Assembly (NCBI RefSeq): GCF_000620705.1 | Contig: NZ_KK211172.1 | Coordinates: 80,377 to 144,376, forward strand | Direction: 5' to 3' | DNA from: Nocardioides sp. URHA0020 | Lineage (GTDB): Bacteria > Actinomycetota > Actinomycetes > Propionibacteriales > Nocardioidaceae | DNA length: 64,000 nt | Shown here: in pieces, positions 46,134 to 54,753 of the stretch | How positions within the stretch are numbered: the stretch's first letter is position 1 | Layout: each line of letters begins with the position of its first letter | Translations under genes and position numbers: made by a program | The notes under the pieces: generated by a model | Told to the model about the DNA's origin: nothing | The model's input: only the letters and a program-made list of their open reading frames with translations | Database searches by the model: none

Positions 46134-47183
46134 ATGGTCGTCGTCATGTCCCCCCAAGCCACCGACGAGGACGTCGCGCGCGTCGTCGCCCGCGTCGAGA
46201 GCGTCGGCGGGGAGGCCTTCGTCAGCAAGGGCGTCGTCCGCACGATCATCGGGCTGGTCGGCGACGTCGAGTCCTTCCACCACCTCAACCTGCGTGCCCT
46301 GCGCGGCGTCGCCGACGTGCACCGCATCTCGGACCCCTACAAGCTGGTCAGCCGCCAGCACCACCCCGAACGGTCGACCGTCTGGGTCGGACAGCCCGGC
46401 CACCAGGTGCCGATCGGCCCGGACACCGTCACCTTCATCGCCGGACCGTGCGCCGTCGAGTCCGCCCAGCAGACGCTCGAGGCCGCGCTGATGGCGAAGT
46501 CTGCGGGCGCGACGATCCTGCGCGGCGGCGCCTACAAGCCGCGGACCTCGCCGTACGCCTTCCAGGGCCTGGGCGTCGCCGGCCTGGAGATCCTGGCCGA
46601 CGTCCGCGAGGCGACCGGGATGCCGGTCGTCACCGAGGTGGTCGACGTCCGCGACGTCGCCGTCGTCGCGGAGCACGCCGACATGCTGCAGATCGGCACC
46701 CGCAACGCGGCGAACTTCGGGCTGCTGCAGGCAGTCGGCGAGGCCGGCAAGCCGGTGCTGCTCAAGCGCGGCATGACCGCGACCATCGAGGAGTGGCTGA
46801 TGGCGGCGGAGTACGTCGCCCAGCGCGGCAACCTCGACGTGGTCCTGTGCGAGCGCGGGATCCGCACCTTCGAGCCCGCCACCCGCAACACCCTCGACAT
46901 CTCCGCAGTGCCGGTCGTGCAGGCCGCCAGCCACCTGCCGATCATCGTCGACCCGTCGCACGCGGCCGGCCGCAGGGACCTCGTCGTCCCGCTCTCGCGG
47001 GCCGCGATCGCGGTCGGCGCCGACGGCGTCATCGTCGACGTCCACCCCACGCCGGAGACCGCGCTCTGCGACGGCCCGCAGGCGCTGGAGGGTGCGGAGC
47101 TGCGCGAGCTGGCGCAGGTCGTACGCCGCTTCCCGGAGCTGGTCGGGCGGCAGCAGGCGCGGACTCCGGTGGCCGTCGTCTAA
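46134..47183 (+). CDS. aroF: DAHP synthase, class I-beta
   Basis: A 349-residue 3-deoxy-7-phosphoheptulonate synthase, the first enzyme of the shikimate pathway. An N-terminal ferredoxin-like regulatory domain (about 1-75) precedes the KDO8P-synthase-like barrel: FIAGPCAVESAQQT, RGGAYKPRTSPYAFQGLG, IGTRNAANFGLLQAVG, KRGMTATIEEWLMAAEY and IVDPSHAAGRRDLV. ATG 46134 has AGAGG 7 nt upstream. A Tyr/Phe leader peptide and terminator precede it. A second, unrelated class II DAHP synthase is at 53343. Confidence 0.96.
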   Translation: MVVVMSPQATDEDVARVVARVESVGGEAFVSKGVVRTIIGLVGDVESFHHLNLRALRGVADVHRISDPYKLVSRQHHPERSTVWVGQPGHQVPIGPDTVTFIAGPCAVESAQQTLEAALMAKSAGATILRGGAYKPRTSPYAFQGLGVAGLEILADVREATGMPVVTEVVDVRDVAVVAEHADMLQIGTRNAANFGLLQAVGEAGKPVLLKRGMTATIEEWLMAAEYVAQRGNLDVVLCERGIRTFEPATRNTLDISAVPVVQAASHLPIIVDPSHAAGRRDLVVPLSRAAIAVGADGVIVDVHPTPETALCDGPQALEGAELRELAQVVRRFPELVGRQQARTPVAVV

Positions 47184-47220
47184 CGTGACGCACCACGACG
47201 GTTCCGAGGGCAGGAGAGGG

Positions 47221-48180
47221 ATGACGGACTGCGCCGAGTGCGGCCACGAGCTGGGCACCGGCCGCTACTGCACCAACTGCGGCCACCCGGTGGACGGCGC
47301 TGCTCCCTCCCTGGGCGACGAGCACGACGGGAGCGACTGGCGCACCGGCACCGCCGAGCGCCCTCGCCCGCGCACGCCTCCCGCCCCGCCCCCGGCGCCC
47401 CCGCCCGCGTGGACGCCGCCGTCGGCTCCGCGCTTCCCGTTGTTCGCCGACGAGGTCGACGAGGTCGACGGGGTCGGCGGGGTCGACGGGCTCGACGGGC
47501 CGGTCGGGGTCGCCGAACCGCCGCCCGCCCACCACCGGCGAGCACCGTGGGGCAGGTGGGTGGCGGCCGCCGCCGTCCTGGCCGTCGTGGTGGTCCTCGG
47601 GGTGTGGCTGCTCGGCGACGACGACGGCGACGGCTCGGCCGCCCGGGAGCCGGGACCGAGCGCGTCGGCGACCGCGACCGGCGACCCGTCGGCCGACGAG
47701 CCGGACGCCGACACCCCAGCAGGGCTGACCGCCGAGTCCGAGGTGACCGTGCCGGCGACGGCCGAGCCCAACCAGGACGTCAACGGCAAGCCGGTGGACT
47801 ACGAGGCCGCCAACATGCTCGACGGGGTGCCCGAGACGTGCTGGCGGATGCCCGGTGACGGCAGCGGCGAGGAGATCGTGATCACCCTGCCCGCGAAGAC
47901 CCGTCTGCGCTCGGTCGGCCTGATCAACGGCTACGCCAAGCAGATGGAGGGCCGGGACTGGTACCACGGCAACCGGCGCATCGCGAAGGTCGAGTGGGAG
48001 TTCGACGACGGCACCAAGCACGCTCAGGTGCTCGAGGACACCACGGCCGTCCAGTCGATCGACGTGGACACCACGACCACGACGATCACCCTGCGCCTCG
48101 TCGACGTCTCCAAGCCCGGGAAGGGGAAGTCGGGGCGCGACTTCACCGCGATCAGCGACCTGCTGTTCGTGGCTCGGTAG
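47221..48180 (+). CDS. Zinc-ribbon membrane protein with discoidin-like domain
   Basis: A 319-residue protein. The N-terminal zinc ribbon is CAECG...YCTNCG (residues 4-20). A Pro/Ala and Asp/Val/Gly-rich linker (about 40-105), one membrane helix (about 112-132) and an acidic Ser/Ala spacer follow. The extracytoplasmic C-terminal domain (about 170-319, with YEAANMLDGVPETCWRMPGDGSGEEIVITL) looks like an F5/8 or glycan-binding beta-sandwich. ATG 47221 has AGGAGAGGG directly upstream; TAACGT at the aroF stop may be its -10. Function unknown. Confidence 0.82.
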   Translation: MTDCAECGHELGTGRYCTNCGHPVDGAAPSLGDEHDGSDWRTGTAERPRPRTPPAPPPAPPPAWTPPSAPRFPLFADEVDEVDGVGGVDGLDGPVGVAEPPPAHHRRAPWGRWVAAAAVLAVVVVLGVWLLGDDDGDGSAAREPGPSASATATGDPSADEPDADTPAGLTAESEVTVPATAEPNQDVNGKPVDYEAANMLDGVPETCWRMPGDGSGEEIVITLPAKTRLRSVGLINGYAKQMEGRDWYHGNRRIAKVEWEFDDGTKHAQVLEDTTAVQSIDVDTTTTTITLRLVDVSKPGKGKSGRDFTAISDLLFVAR

Positions 48181-48226
48181 GCCCGCTGGCGGAGCTGCCG
48201 GCTTGCCCGTCGGGCAGGATCGAGAG

Positions 48227-49015
48227 GTGCTCGACCGCTTGTCGCCAACTCGCCGCCGCTTCGTCCTCGCAACGGTGGCGCTGGCCGCTGCCGCCGCGGT
48301 GGTGGTCGCGGTCGTGGTGGTCGCCACGCGACCGAGTCCGGTGGACCCGGTCCCGCAGGGCTCCCCGGGCCCGGTGCTGCTGGTGCCGGGGTACGGCGGC
48401 TCGACGGCCGCTCTCGAGGTGCTCGCCGATGCGTTGCGGGCAGGTGGCAAGGACGTGACGGTGGTCCGGCCGGCCGGCAACGGCACCGGCGACCTGCGCC
48501 GTCAGGGCGAGGACCTGGATCGTGCCGCCCGGTCGGCCCTGCGGCGTACGGGCGCCCGGTCGGTCGACGTCGTCGGCTACTCCGCCGGCGGGGTCGTGAC
48601 CCGGATCTGGGTCGCCGACCTGGGCGGGGCCGAGATCGCGCGTCGCGTGGTCACCCTCGCCTCGCCCAACCACGGCACCGACCTGGCCTCCCTCGCCAGC
48701 GGCCTGGGCGCCACCGCGTGTCCCGAGGCCTGCCAGCAGCTGGCGACCGACAGCGACCTGCTGACCGGACTCAACGCCGGCGACGAGACTCCACCCGGCC
48801 CGCTCTGGGTGGCGGTGTGGACCACCGACGACAAGACCGTCGTACCCCCGGTGTCGGGATCCCTCGCCGGCGCGGTCGACCTCGCCGTCCAGGACGTGTG
48901 TCCCGCGCTCACGGTCGGGCACCCGGACATGCCGCGGACCCCGGCGGTGATCGCCATCGTCGAGAGTGCTCTGGGGACCGCCCGGCCGGCCGTGCCGGAG
49001 GCGTCCGTCTGCTAG
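48227..49015 (+). CDS. Secreted or membrane-anchored lipase-like alpha/beta hydrolase
   Basis: A 262-residue protein: basic start, hydrophobic signal or anchor (about 10-35), then an alpha/beta-hydrolase with VLLVPGYGGSTAALEVLADAL and the nucleophile elbow VVGYSAGGVVTR. LASPNHGTDLASLA and a C-terminal CP..TVGHPDMPRT, which could hold the catalytic His, resemble Streptomyces class 2 lipases. GTG 48227 is chosen for its CAGGAT -10-like box at 6 nt; a TTG at 48203 is possible. Its TAG overlaps the convergent permease stop in CTAG (49012-49015). Confidence 0.82.
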   Translation: MLDRLSPTRRRFVLATVALAAAAAVVVAVVVVATRPSPVDPVPQGSPGPVLLVPGYGGSTAALEVLADALRAGGKDVTVVRPAGNGTGDLRRQGEDLDRAARSALRRTGARSVDVVGYSAGGVVTRIWVADLGGAEIARRVVTLASPNHGTDLASLASGLGATACPEACQQLATDSDLLTGLNAGDETPPGPLWVAVWTTDDKTVVPPVSGSLAGAVDLAVQDVCPALTVGHPDMPRTPAVIAIVESALGTARPAVPEASVC

Positions 49016-49827
49016 TCGGTGATGTCCTTGGTCATGAAGTTGGCCCAGGCGGCGCCGAGGAACACCACGACGTACACGACCTGGAGCAGCACGCCACGCT
49101 CCACGTCGCGCCACAGGATGGGGTCGCGGAAGAGGTCGACGAAGGCGAGCCAGTAGCGCGTCGGCAGGTAGGGCTGGAGCAGGTGCGCGGCGTCGAGCGT
49201 CAGCAGCACGGTGGAGGTCGCCAGCACCCCCATGGTGCCGAGCGCGGCCGACAGCGGCGACCGGACGACCGTCGAGAGGAAGAGCGCGATCGCGGCGACC
49301 CCGAGCATGCACAGCATGGCGTAGGCCAGCGCGAGGAGGGTGCGCAACGCCATCTCCTGGGTCGACAGCCCGCTGCCCGACACGCTCGTGGTGCCCGCGC
49401 TCACGCTGTCGCTGCCGAGCAGCAGCGTGCCGACGACGTACGCCGTGGCCGCCACGACCACGACGGTGAGGACGACGAAGGCCATCACGCTGACGAGCTT
49501 GGCGACCAGCAGCCGGGTCCGACCGACGGGGCGCACCAGCAGGTAGCGCAGGGTGCCCTGCTGCGCCTCGCCGGCGATCGCCTCCCCCGCGGTGACGGCC
49601 ACGGCGATCGGGAGGAAGAGCGGCAGCACGATGGCCAGCGCGGCCAGCGGGAAGAGCGTGCCGTCGGTGAGCACCGCGGAGAGGAACGCCGGCCCGGTGC
49701 CGGGGCGCGGGCCCAGGTCGGTGACGGCGAGCAGCACGCCGACCAGGGTCGGGAGCGCGTCGATGAGCAGGATCGTGACCCACGTCCGGCGGCTCCAGAG
49801 CAGCTTGCGGAGCTCCACGCCGATCAT
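49012..49827 (-). CDS. ABC-2 type permease
   Basis: A 271-residue membrane protein with six helices typical of ABC-2 permeases: MIGVELRKLLWSRRTWV start, GEAIAGEAQQGTLRYLLVRPVGRTRLLVAK in the cytoplasmic loop, and the final helix ending ANFMTKDITD. It pairs with the upstream ATPase (ATGA overlap). Substrate unknown. Confidence 0.9.
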   Translation of the reverse strand: MIGVELRKLLWSRRTWVTILLIDALPTLVGVLLAVTDLGPRPGTGPAFLSAVLTDGTLFPLAALAIVLPLFLPIAVAVTAGEAIAGEAQQGTLRYLLVRPVGRTRLLVAKLVSVMAFVVLTVVVVAATAYVVGTLLLGSDSVSAGTTSVSGSGLSTQEMALRTLLALAYAMLCMLGVAAIALFLSTVVRSPLSAALGTMGVLATSTVLLTLDAAHLLQPYLPTRYWLAFVDLFRDPILWRDVERGVLLQVVYVVVFLGAAWANFMTKDITD

Positions 49828-50723
49828 CGGCGGTCACCGCTGGCCGTGGCGGCCTGCAGCACGACGTCCTCGAGGGTGTGCCGCTCCGGCCCCAGCTCCA
49901 GCACCCGCACGCCCACCCGCACCAGGCTGGCGTTGAGGGCGAGCGGGTCGTCGGCGCGCACCCAGATCGTGTCGCCCTCCTGGCGCTCGACGTGGCCGTC
50001 GAGCAGCGCCAGAGCGGCATCGGTGTCGGGCGTGCGGACGACCGTGCGGCCGGTCGGTCGCTGCAGGTGCTCGAGCTGGTCCTGGAGGACCAGTCGACCT
50101 CGGTCGAGCACCCCGACGCGGGTGCACATCTGCTCGATCTCGGTGAGCAGGTGGCTCGAGAGGAAGACCGTCGTCCCGGCCGCGTTGAGGTCCAGCAGCA
50201 GCCGACGGATCTCGCGGATGCCCTGGGGGTCGAGGCCGTTGGTCGGCTCGTCCAGCACCAGCAGCCGGGGTCGACGCAGCAGCGCGGCCGCGAGGCCGAG
50301 CCGCTGCCGCATGCCGAGCGAGTAGGCCCGGACCGGCCGCCGGTCGACGCCGTCGAGGCCCACCTGGGCCAGGGCGTCGTCGATCCGGCCCGCCCGGCTC
50401 GGCCGGTCGCGACCGGGGCCGCTGGCGTCGAAGACCGCCAGGTTCGCCCGCCCGGAGAGCTGCGGGTAGAACCCAGGACCCTCGACCATCGCCCCGATCC
50501 GCGGCAGCACCTCGCGACCTGACCCCGGCATCGACCGTCCCAGCACCTCGATCGAGCCCGAGGTGGGCAGCACCAGCCCCAGCAGCATCCGGACCGTCGT
50601 GGTCTTGCCCGAGCCGTTGGCGCCCAGGAACCCGTAGACGTCACCGTCACGCACCTCGAGCCCGACGTCCTCGACGGCGGCGATCCGCCCGTAGTGCTTG
50701 GTGAGCCCCTCGGTGCGGATCAT
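49824..50723 (-). CDS. ABC transporter ATPase
   Basis: A 299-residue ABC ATPase: Walker A GANGSGKTTTVRML, signature YSLGMRQRLGLAAAL, Walker B LLVLDEPTNGLDPQG, H-loop SSHLLTEIEQ. A C-terminal extension with a short regulatory domain is typical of DrrA/NatA-type exporters. ATG 50723 overlaps the LolA-like gene stop; its own stop overlaps the permease start. Confidence 0.94.
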   Translation of the reverse strand: MIRTEGLTKHYGRIAAVEDVGLEVRDGDVYGFLGANGSGKTTTVRMLLGLVLPTSGSIEVLGRSMPGSGREVLPRIGAMVEGPGFYPQLSGRANLAVFDASGPGRDRPSRAGRIDDALAQVGLDGVDRRPVRAYSLGMRQRLGLAAALLRRPRLLVLDEPTNGLDPQGIREIRRLLLDLNAAGTTVFLSSHLLTEIEQMCTRVGVLDRGRLVLQDQLEHLQRPTGRTVVRTPDTDAALALLDGHVERQEGDTIWVRADDPLALNASLVRVGVRVLELGPERHTLEDVVLQAATASGDRR

Positions 50724-51817
50724 CGTCTCTCCCCCAGGTACGTCGTGCCGCGGGCGAGGTCGCCCGCCGCTCGGTAGAGCGCGGTCGCCGTGACCGTGCC
50801 CGTCAGCAGCCAGGCCCGGCGACCGGTCGTGCCCGTCACCAGCACCCCCAGCGGCCCCGCCGTGACGAGGGTGCCGCGGTCGTCCTCGGTGACGTCTGGT
50901 GCCTGGCGCAGCTGCTCGCGCAGCGGATCGGCCTCCCGGCGGCGCAGCGGGATGGCGATCAGCTGCGTGATCCCGACGCCGTACACCCCGACGGCCCCGT
51001 CGGAGGTCGACGACATCGGCAGTCCCGCGATGCTGGCCGGTGGGCGGAGCGGAGCGTACTGGTTGGCCGCGTCGGCGATGTCGAGCACGTCCTGGTGGGT
51101 GACCTCGATGCCTGGCGAGCTGGCGAACGTGGTCGCGGACGCCGCCGGTCGAGCCGAGGAGAAGCCGCGGAGCTCGGTGACGAAGGACGGCGACCCATCG
51201 CCGTCGGCGTACACCTCGACCCGCAGCGGTACGCCGCTCGCCGGGTCGGCCCACAGGTCGACGTGGTCGACGCTGGACTGCGGCGCGGCGGGTACGACGC
51301 GCAGCCCCGGGGCAGCCCGCCCGGCGACGCGGCGGGCCGGCACGCGCCGTACGTCCGCGGCGACGACGTCGCGGAGCAATCGCTCGGCCAGCACCGGCGG
51401 CACCAGGTCCGCAGCGCGCGGCAGCCGGATGTCGGGGTCGCGGCTGACCTGGGCTCGGTTGCGCTCGTAGCTCCACTCGATCGTCACCCCGTGCTGGTGG
51501 ACGAGATCGGTCTCCCCCGAGACCAGCAGCCGGTCGACCCGCCAGTCGTCCCCGCTCCGCCACCACGCCCGCATCCGGGTCCGGTCGCTGACCAGCGCCC
51601 CCACGTCGGAGAAGTCGTCGGCCACCGGCAGCTCGAGCGCGCCCTCGGTCTGGACGTAGCCGGACCACGGGTGGTCCTCGGCCGCATCGATCCGCTCGAG
51701 CAGCGCGCTCGCGGTGACGTCGGGGTCACGGGCGGGGAGCGCGTTGATCGCGACCGGGACGGCGATGACCAGCAGGACGCCGAGTGCGACCACGCACCAC
51801 CGGTTGAACCTGGTCAT
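50720..51817 (-). CDS. LolA/MucB-like exported protein in ABC operon
   Basis: A 365-residue protein with an N-terminal signal or anchor helix (about 8-28) and a beta-rich extracytoplasmic domain. MRAWWRSGDDWRVDRLLVSGETDLVHQHG, WADPASGVPLRVEVYADGDGSPSFVTELRGFS recall LolA/MucB-type lipid-binding folds; the C-terminal part (GVGITQLIAIPLRRREADPL...) is unfamiliar. ATG 51817 is 8 nt after TAGCGT, close to the leaderless pattern. It is the first gene of the three-gene ABC operon. Confidence 0.7.
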   Translation of the reverse strand: MTRFNRWCVVALGVLLVIAVPVAINALPARDPDVTASALLERIDAAEDHPWSGYVQTEGALELPVADDFSDVGALVSDRTRMRAWWRSGDDWRVDRLLVSGETDLVHQHGVTIEWSYERNRAQVSRDPDIRLPRAADLVPPVLAERLLRDVVAADVRRVPARRVAGRAAPGLRVVPAAPQSSVDHVDLWADPASGVPLRVEVYADGDGSPSFVTELRGFSSARPAASATTFASSPGIEVTHQDVLDIADAANQYAPLRPPASIAGLPMSSTSDGAVGVYGVGITQLIAIPLRRREADPLREQLRQAPDVTEDDRGTLVTAGPLGVLVTGTTGRRAWLLTGTVTATALYRAAGDLARGTTYLGERR

Positions 51818-51885
51818 ACCTGAGCACGCTACGTCGCGGGTCCCCGCCCGGCGGCTCCGTGGCCGCAACCTAAGGGGAGTCTCAT

Positions 51886-52185
51886 CTAGCAGCCGAGCGC
51901 CTCGCGCAGCCGGTCCTGCTGCCTCACGTAGTCCTGGTCCTCGGTCTCGTTGCTGTCGGCGTACGCCTGGCAGTAGAGCGCCTGGTCCATCTCGCGGTGC
52001 TGGTGGGTCTCCCACGCCGTGACGCCGGTGAACGCCGCCGCCGCGACGGCCGCGGCGGCGATCACCCACAGCAGCAGCCGCTGGTGGCGCCCGGGATCCC
52101 GCGGCCCCGCCGGCCTCGGAGGCCGGGGCGGCTTGGCCGACCCGATGCTGTCCTCGACCGTGATGCCGTCCCGAGCGTCGTCCAT
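51886..52185 (-). CDS. Small single-helix protein, unknown
   Basis: A 99-residue protein: acidic then Pro-rich N-terminus, one helix (about 38-58) and a polar C-terminus ending REALGC. No family recognised. ATG 52185 is preceded by a TAGCCT box at 6 nt that overlaps the threonine aldolase stop. Confidence 0.65.
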   Translation of the reverse strand: MDDARDGITVEDSIGSAKPPRPPRPAGPRDPGRHQRLLLWVIAAAAVAAAAFTGVTAWETHQHREMDQALYCQAYADSNETEDQDYVRQQDRLREALGC

Positions 52186-52197
52186 GGCTGGAGGCTA
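52186..52197 (-). promoter_or_regulatory. Leaderless -10 box (TAGCCT)
   Basis: On the minus strand TAGCCT (52192-52197), 6 nt, ATG 52185. The TAG of the box is the stop codon of the upstream gene. Confidence 0.5.
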
Positions 52198-53187
52198 GAG
52201 CGTGGCCAGCACCGACGCGGCCCTTTCGGCGTCGACACGCGAGACGCCGAGGTGCGTGACCAGGCGTACGGCGGTGGGTCCGACCGCCGACACGAGCACC
52301 CCCGCCTCCCGGGCGGCGGCCACGAAGCCGAGGGCGTCGGCGTGCTGGACCACCACGATGTTGGTGTCCACCGCGACCGGGTCCACGCCGCACGCCTCGG
52401 CCAGCAGCCGCGCGTGCGCGTGGTCGTCGGCCAGCCGCTCGAGGTGGTGGTCCAACGCGTGCAGGCCCGCCGCCGCCAGGATGCCGACCTGCCGCATCCC
52501 GCCTCCCATCCGCTTGCGCCAGACCCGGGCCTCGGCGATCGCGTCGGCCGAGCCGACCATCAGCGAGCCGACCGGCGCACCGAGGCCCTTGGACAGGCAG
52601 ACGGCCAGCACGTCCGCGATCGCGCCGTACTCCGCGAGCGGGACGCCGGTGGCGACGTGGGCGTTCCAGATCCGGGCGCCGTCCATGTGCACGGCGACGC
52701 CGACGCCGGTGGCGTACTCGCGCAGGTCGCGCAGGTCCTGGATCGGCAGCACCGCTCCCCCGGCGAAGTTGTGGGTGTTCTCCACCGAGATCGCGGTCGT
52801 GCGCACGAAGAACGGGCCCATGTCGGGGGCGAAGAGGGTCCGGACCGTCGGCAGGTCGACCTGGCCGCGCGGGTGGATCCAGGTGCGCATGGTGACGCCG
52901 GAGTAGGCGCCGTGGGCGCCGAGCTCGGCGCGGGCGATGTGGGCGCTCGCCTCGCAGAGCACCTCCTGGCCGGGCGCGACGAGGGAGCGTACGGCGAGCA
53001 CGTTGGCCATCGAGCCGGTCGGCATGAAGAGCGCCGCCTCGTGCCCGAACATCCCGGCGACGCGCTCCTCGAGGAGCGCGACGGTCGGGTCCTCGCCGTA
53101 CACGTCGTCGCCCACCTCCGCGCGCGCCATCACGGCGCGCATCTCGTCGGTCGGCTTGGTCAGGGTGTCGGAGCGCAAGTCGATCAC
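52195..53187 (-). CDS. Low-specificity threonine aldolase
   Basis: A 330-residue PLP enzyme cleaving L-threonine or allo-threonine to glycine and acetaldehyde. MIDLRSDTLTKPT is the family start, VGDDVYGEDPTVALLEERVA and MPTGSMANVLAV follow; the PLP Lys is in VLAVCLSKGLGAPVGS. GTG 53187 is chosen because homologues begin at this motif and TAGTCA lies 7 nt upstream; an ATG 12 codons earlier (53223) exists. Confidence 0.92.
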   Translation of the reverse strand: MIDLRSDTLTKPTDEMRAVMARAEVGDDVYGEDPTVALLEERVAGMFGHEAALFMPTGSMANVLAVRSLVAPGQEVLCEASAHIARAELGAHGAYSGVTMRTWIHPRGQVDLPTVRTLFAPDMGPFFVRTTAISVENTHNFAGGAVLPIQDLRDLREYATGVGVAVHMDGARIWNAHVATGVPLAEYGAIADVLAVCLSKGLGAPVGSLMVGSADAIAEARVWRKRMGGGMRQVGILAAAGLHALDHHLERLADDHAHARLLAEACGVDPVAVDTNIVVVQHADALGFVAAAREAGVLVSAVGPTAVRLVTHLGVSRVDAERAASVLATL

Positions 53188-53265
53188 GTGGTCTTGACTA
53201 CCACGGGCGGACCTACGGGCCATCGGGCGGACCCCCGGACCCGCAACTCCTCGGGCCCTTCGTCG

Positions 53266-53322
53266 ACTTCTCAGGCTCTGCAGTGCCTGAGAAGTTCAGC
53301 GATACCCGGTTAACCGGGTATC
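53266..53322. repeat. Two-hairpin repeat (hairpin plus palindrome)
   Basis: An 11-bp perfect hairpin ACTTCTCAGGC (53266-53276) with GCCTGAGAAGT (53285-53295), 8-nt loop, is followed after 5 nt by a perfect 22-bp palindrome (53301-53322) with core CCGGTTAACCGG. Read on the minus strand it has the same order and spacing as the repeat at 39071-39432, and the 30-nt hairpins share 25 positions. It lies in the 155-bp gap after the aroG stop. Confidence 0.85.
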
Positions 53323-53342
53323 CCCGGGCCGGGCCGACCACC

Positions 53343-54683
53343 TCACACCGTGCGCAGCATCTCCGCGACCAGGAAGGCGAGCTCGAGCGACTGCACCCGG
53401 TTGAGGCGCGGGTCGACGACGGACTCGTAGCGGTGCGCGAGCCCGGCCTCGTCGATCTCCTCGCCGCCGCCGATGCACTCGGTGACGTCGTCGCCGGTCA
53501 TCTCGACCAGGACGCCGCCGGGCCAGGTGCCCAGCGCCCGGTGCACGTCGAAGAAGCCCTGCACCTCCTCGATGACGTCGTCGAAGCGGCGGGTCTTGTA
53601 GCCGGTGCTCGACTCGAAGGTGTTGCCGTGCATCGGGTCGCAGACCCAGGCCACCTGGACGCCGGCGGCGGTGACCTTCTCGACCAGCTCGGGCAGGCCC
53701 TCGCGGATCTTGCCGGCACCGAAGCGGGTGATGAAGGTCAGCCGGCCGGCCTCGTTGTCCGGGTTGAGCCGGGCGGCGAGCGCGATCGCGTCGTCGGCGC
53801 TCGCGGACGGCCCGAGCTTGCAGCCGATGGGGTTCTGGATGTGGCGGAAGTACTCCACGTGCGCGCCGTCGAGCTGGCGGGTGCGCTCACCGATCCAGAC
53901 GAAGTGGCCGGAGACGTTGTAGGGCTTGTCGGTGCGCGAGTCGATGCGCGTCATCGCGTGCTCGTACTCCAGCAGCAGCGCCTCGTGGCTCGAGTGGAAG
54001 TCGACGCGCTTGAGCTCCTCGGCGTCCACGCCGATCGCGCCCATGAACCCCAGCGCCTTGTCGATCTCGGCGGCCATCGCCTCGTAGCGCTGACCGGCCG
54101 ACGACGACTTCACGAAGTCGGTGTTCCAGGTGTGCACCTGGCGCAGGTCGGCGTAGCCACCGGTCACGAAGGCGCGCACCAGGTTGAGCGTCGCGGCCGA
54201 CGCGTTGTAGGCGTCCAGCAGCCGGTGCGGGTCGGGGATCCGGGCCTCCGGCGTGAAGTCGAAGCCGTTGACCACGTCGCCGCGGTACGCCGGCAGCGTG
54301 ACACCGTCGCGGGTCTCCATGTCGGAGGAGCGCGGCTTGGCGTACTGGCCGGCCAGACGGCCCAGCTTGACGACCGGCACGGAGCCGGCGTACGTCAGGA
54401 TCACCGCCATCTGGAGCAGCACCCGCAGCTTCTTGCTGACGTTGTCGGCGGTGACCTCCTCGAAGGTCTCCGCGCAGTCGCCACCCTGGAGCAGGAACGA
54501 CTCGCCGCGCGACACCGCCGCCATCTTGGCCTTCAGGTCGTCGCACTCCCCCGCGAAGACGAGGGGCGGCATCCGCCGCAGGCGCGCGACGTTGGCCGCG
54601 ACCGCCTCCTGGTCGGGGTAGGTCGGCTGCTGCGCCGCGCCGATGGCGTGCAGGGCGGCGAGGTCGGGGAGGGTGCTGCTCAC
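53343..54683 (-). CDS. aroG: DAHP synthase, class II
   Basis: A 446-residue class II 3-deoxy-7-phosphoheptulonate synthase. PPLVFAGECDDLKAKMA, FLLQGGDCAETFEEV, AGQYAKPRSSD, VWIGERTRQLDGAHVEY, GPSASADDAIALA and VAWVCDPMHGNTF carry substrate and metal ligands. In M. tuberculosis this class also activates chorismate mutase. GTG 54683 has a TACCCT -10 box exactly 6 nt upstream, so it is probably leaderless. Confidence 0.97.
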   Translation of the reverse strand: MSSTLPDLAALHAIGAAQQPTYPDQEAVAANVARLRRMPPLVFAGECDDLKAKMAAVSRGESFLLQGGDCAETFEEVTADNVSKKLRVLLQMAVILTYAGSVPVVKLGRLAGQYAKPRSSDMETRDGVTLPAYRGDVVNGFDFTPEARIPDPHRLLDAYNASAATLNLVRAFVTGGYADLRQVHTWNTDFVKSSSAGQRYEAMAAEIDKALGFMGAIGVDAEELKRVDFHSSHEALLLEYEHAMTRIDSRTDKPYNVSGHFVWIGERTRQLDGAHVEYFRHIQNPIGCKLGPSASADDAIALAARLNPDNEAGRLTFITRFGAGKIREGLPELVEKVTAAGVQVAWVCDPMHGNTFESSTGYKTRRFDDVIEEVQGFFDVHRALGTWPGGVLVEMTGDDVTECIGGGEEIDEAGLAHRYESVVDPRLNRVQSLELAFLVAEMLRTV

Positions 54684-54695
54684 CTGCCCAGGGTA
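54684..54695 (-). promoter_or_regulatory. Leaderless -10 box of aroG (TACCCT)
   Basis: On the minus strand TACCCT (54690-54695), 6 nt, GTG 54683. Confidence 0.55.
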
Positions 54696-54753
54696 CGGCG
54701 GGCCCGCGGTGCCGCCCGATTCGGCGGGCCGCGACGAGACGCCCGGGACGCCG

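Noticed and set aside
45961..46134. A metabolite riboswitch upstream of aroF.
   Set aside because: No conserved riboswitch core recognised; the Tyr-Phe-Phe leader frame and hairpins fit attenuation better.
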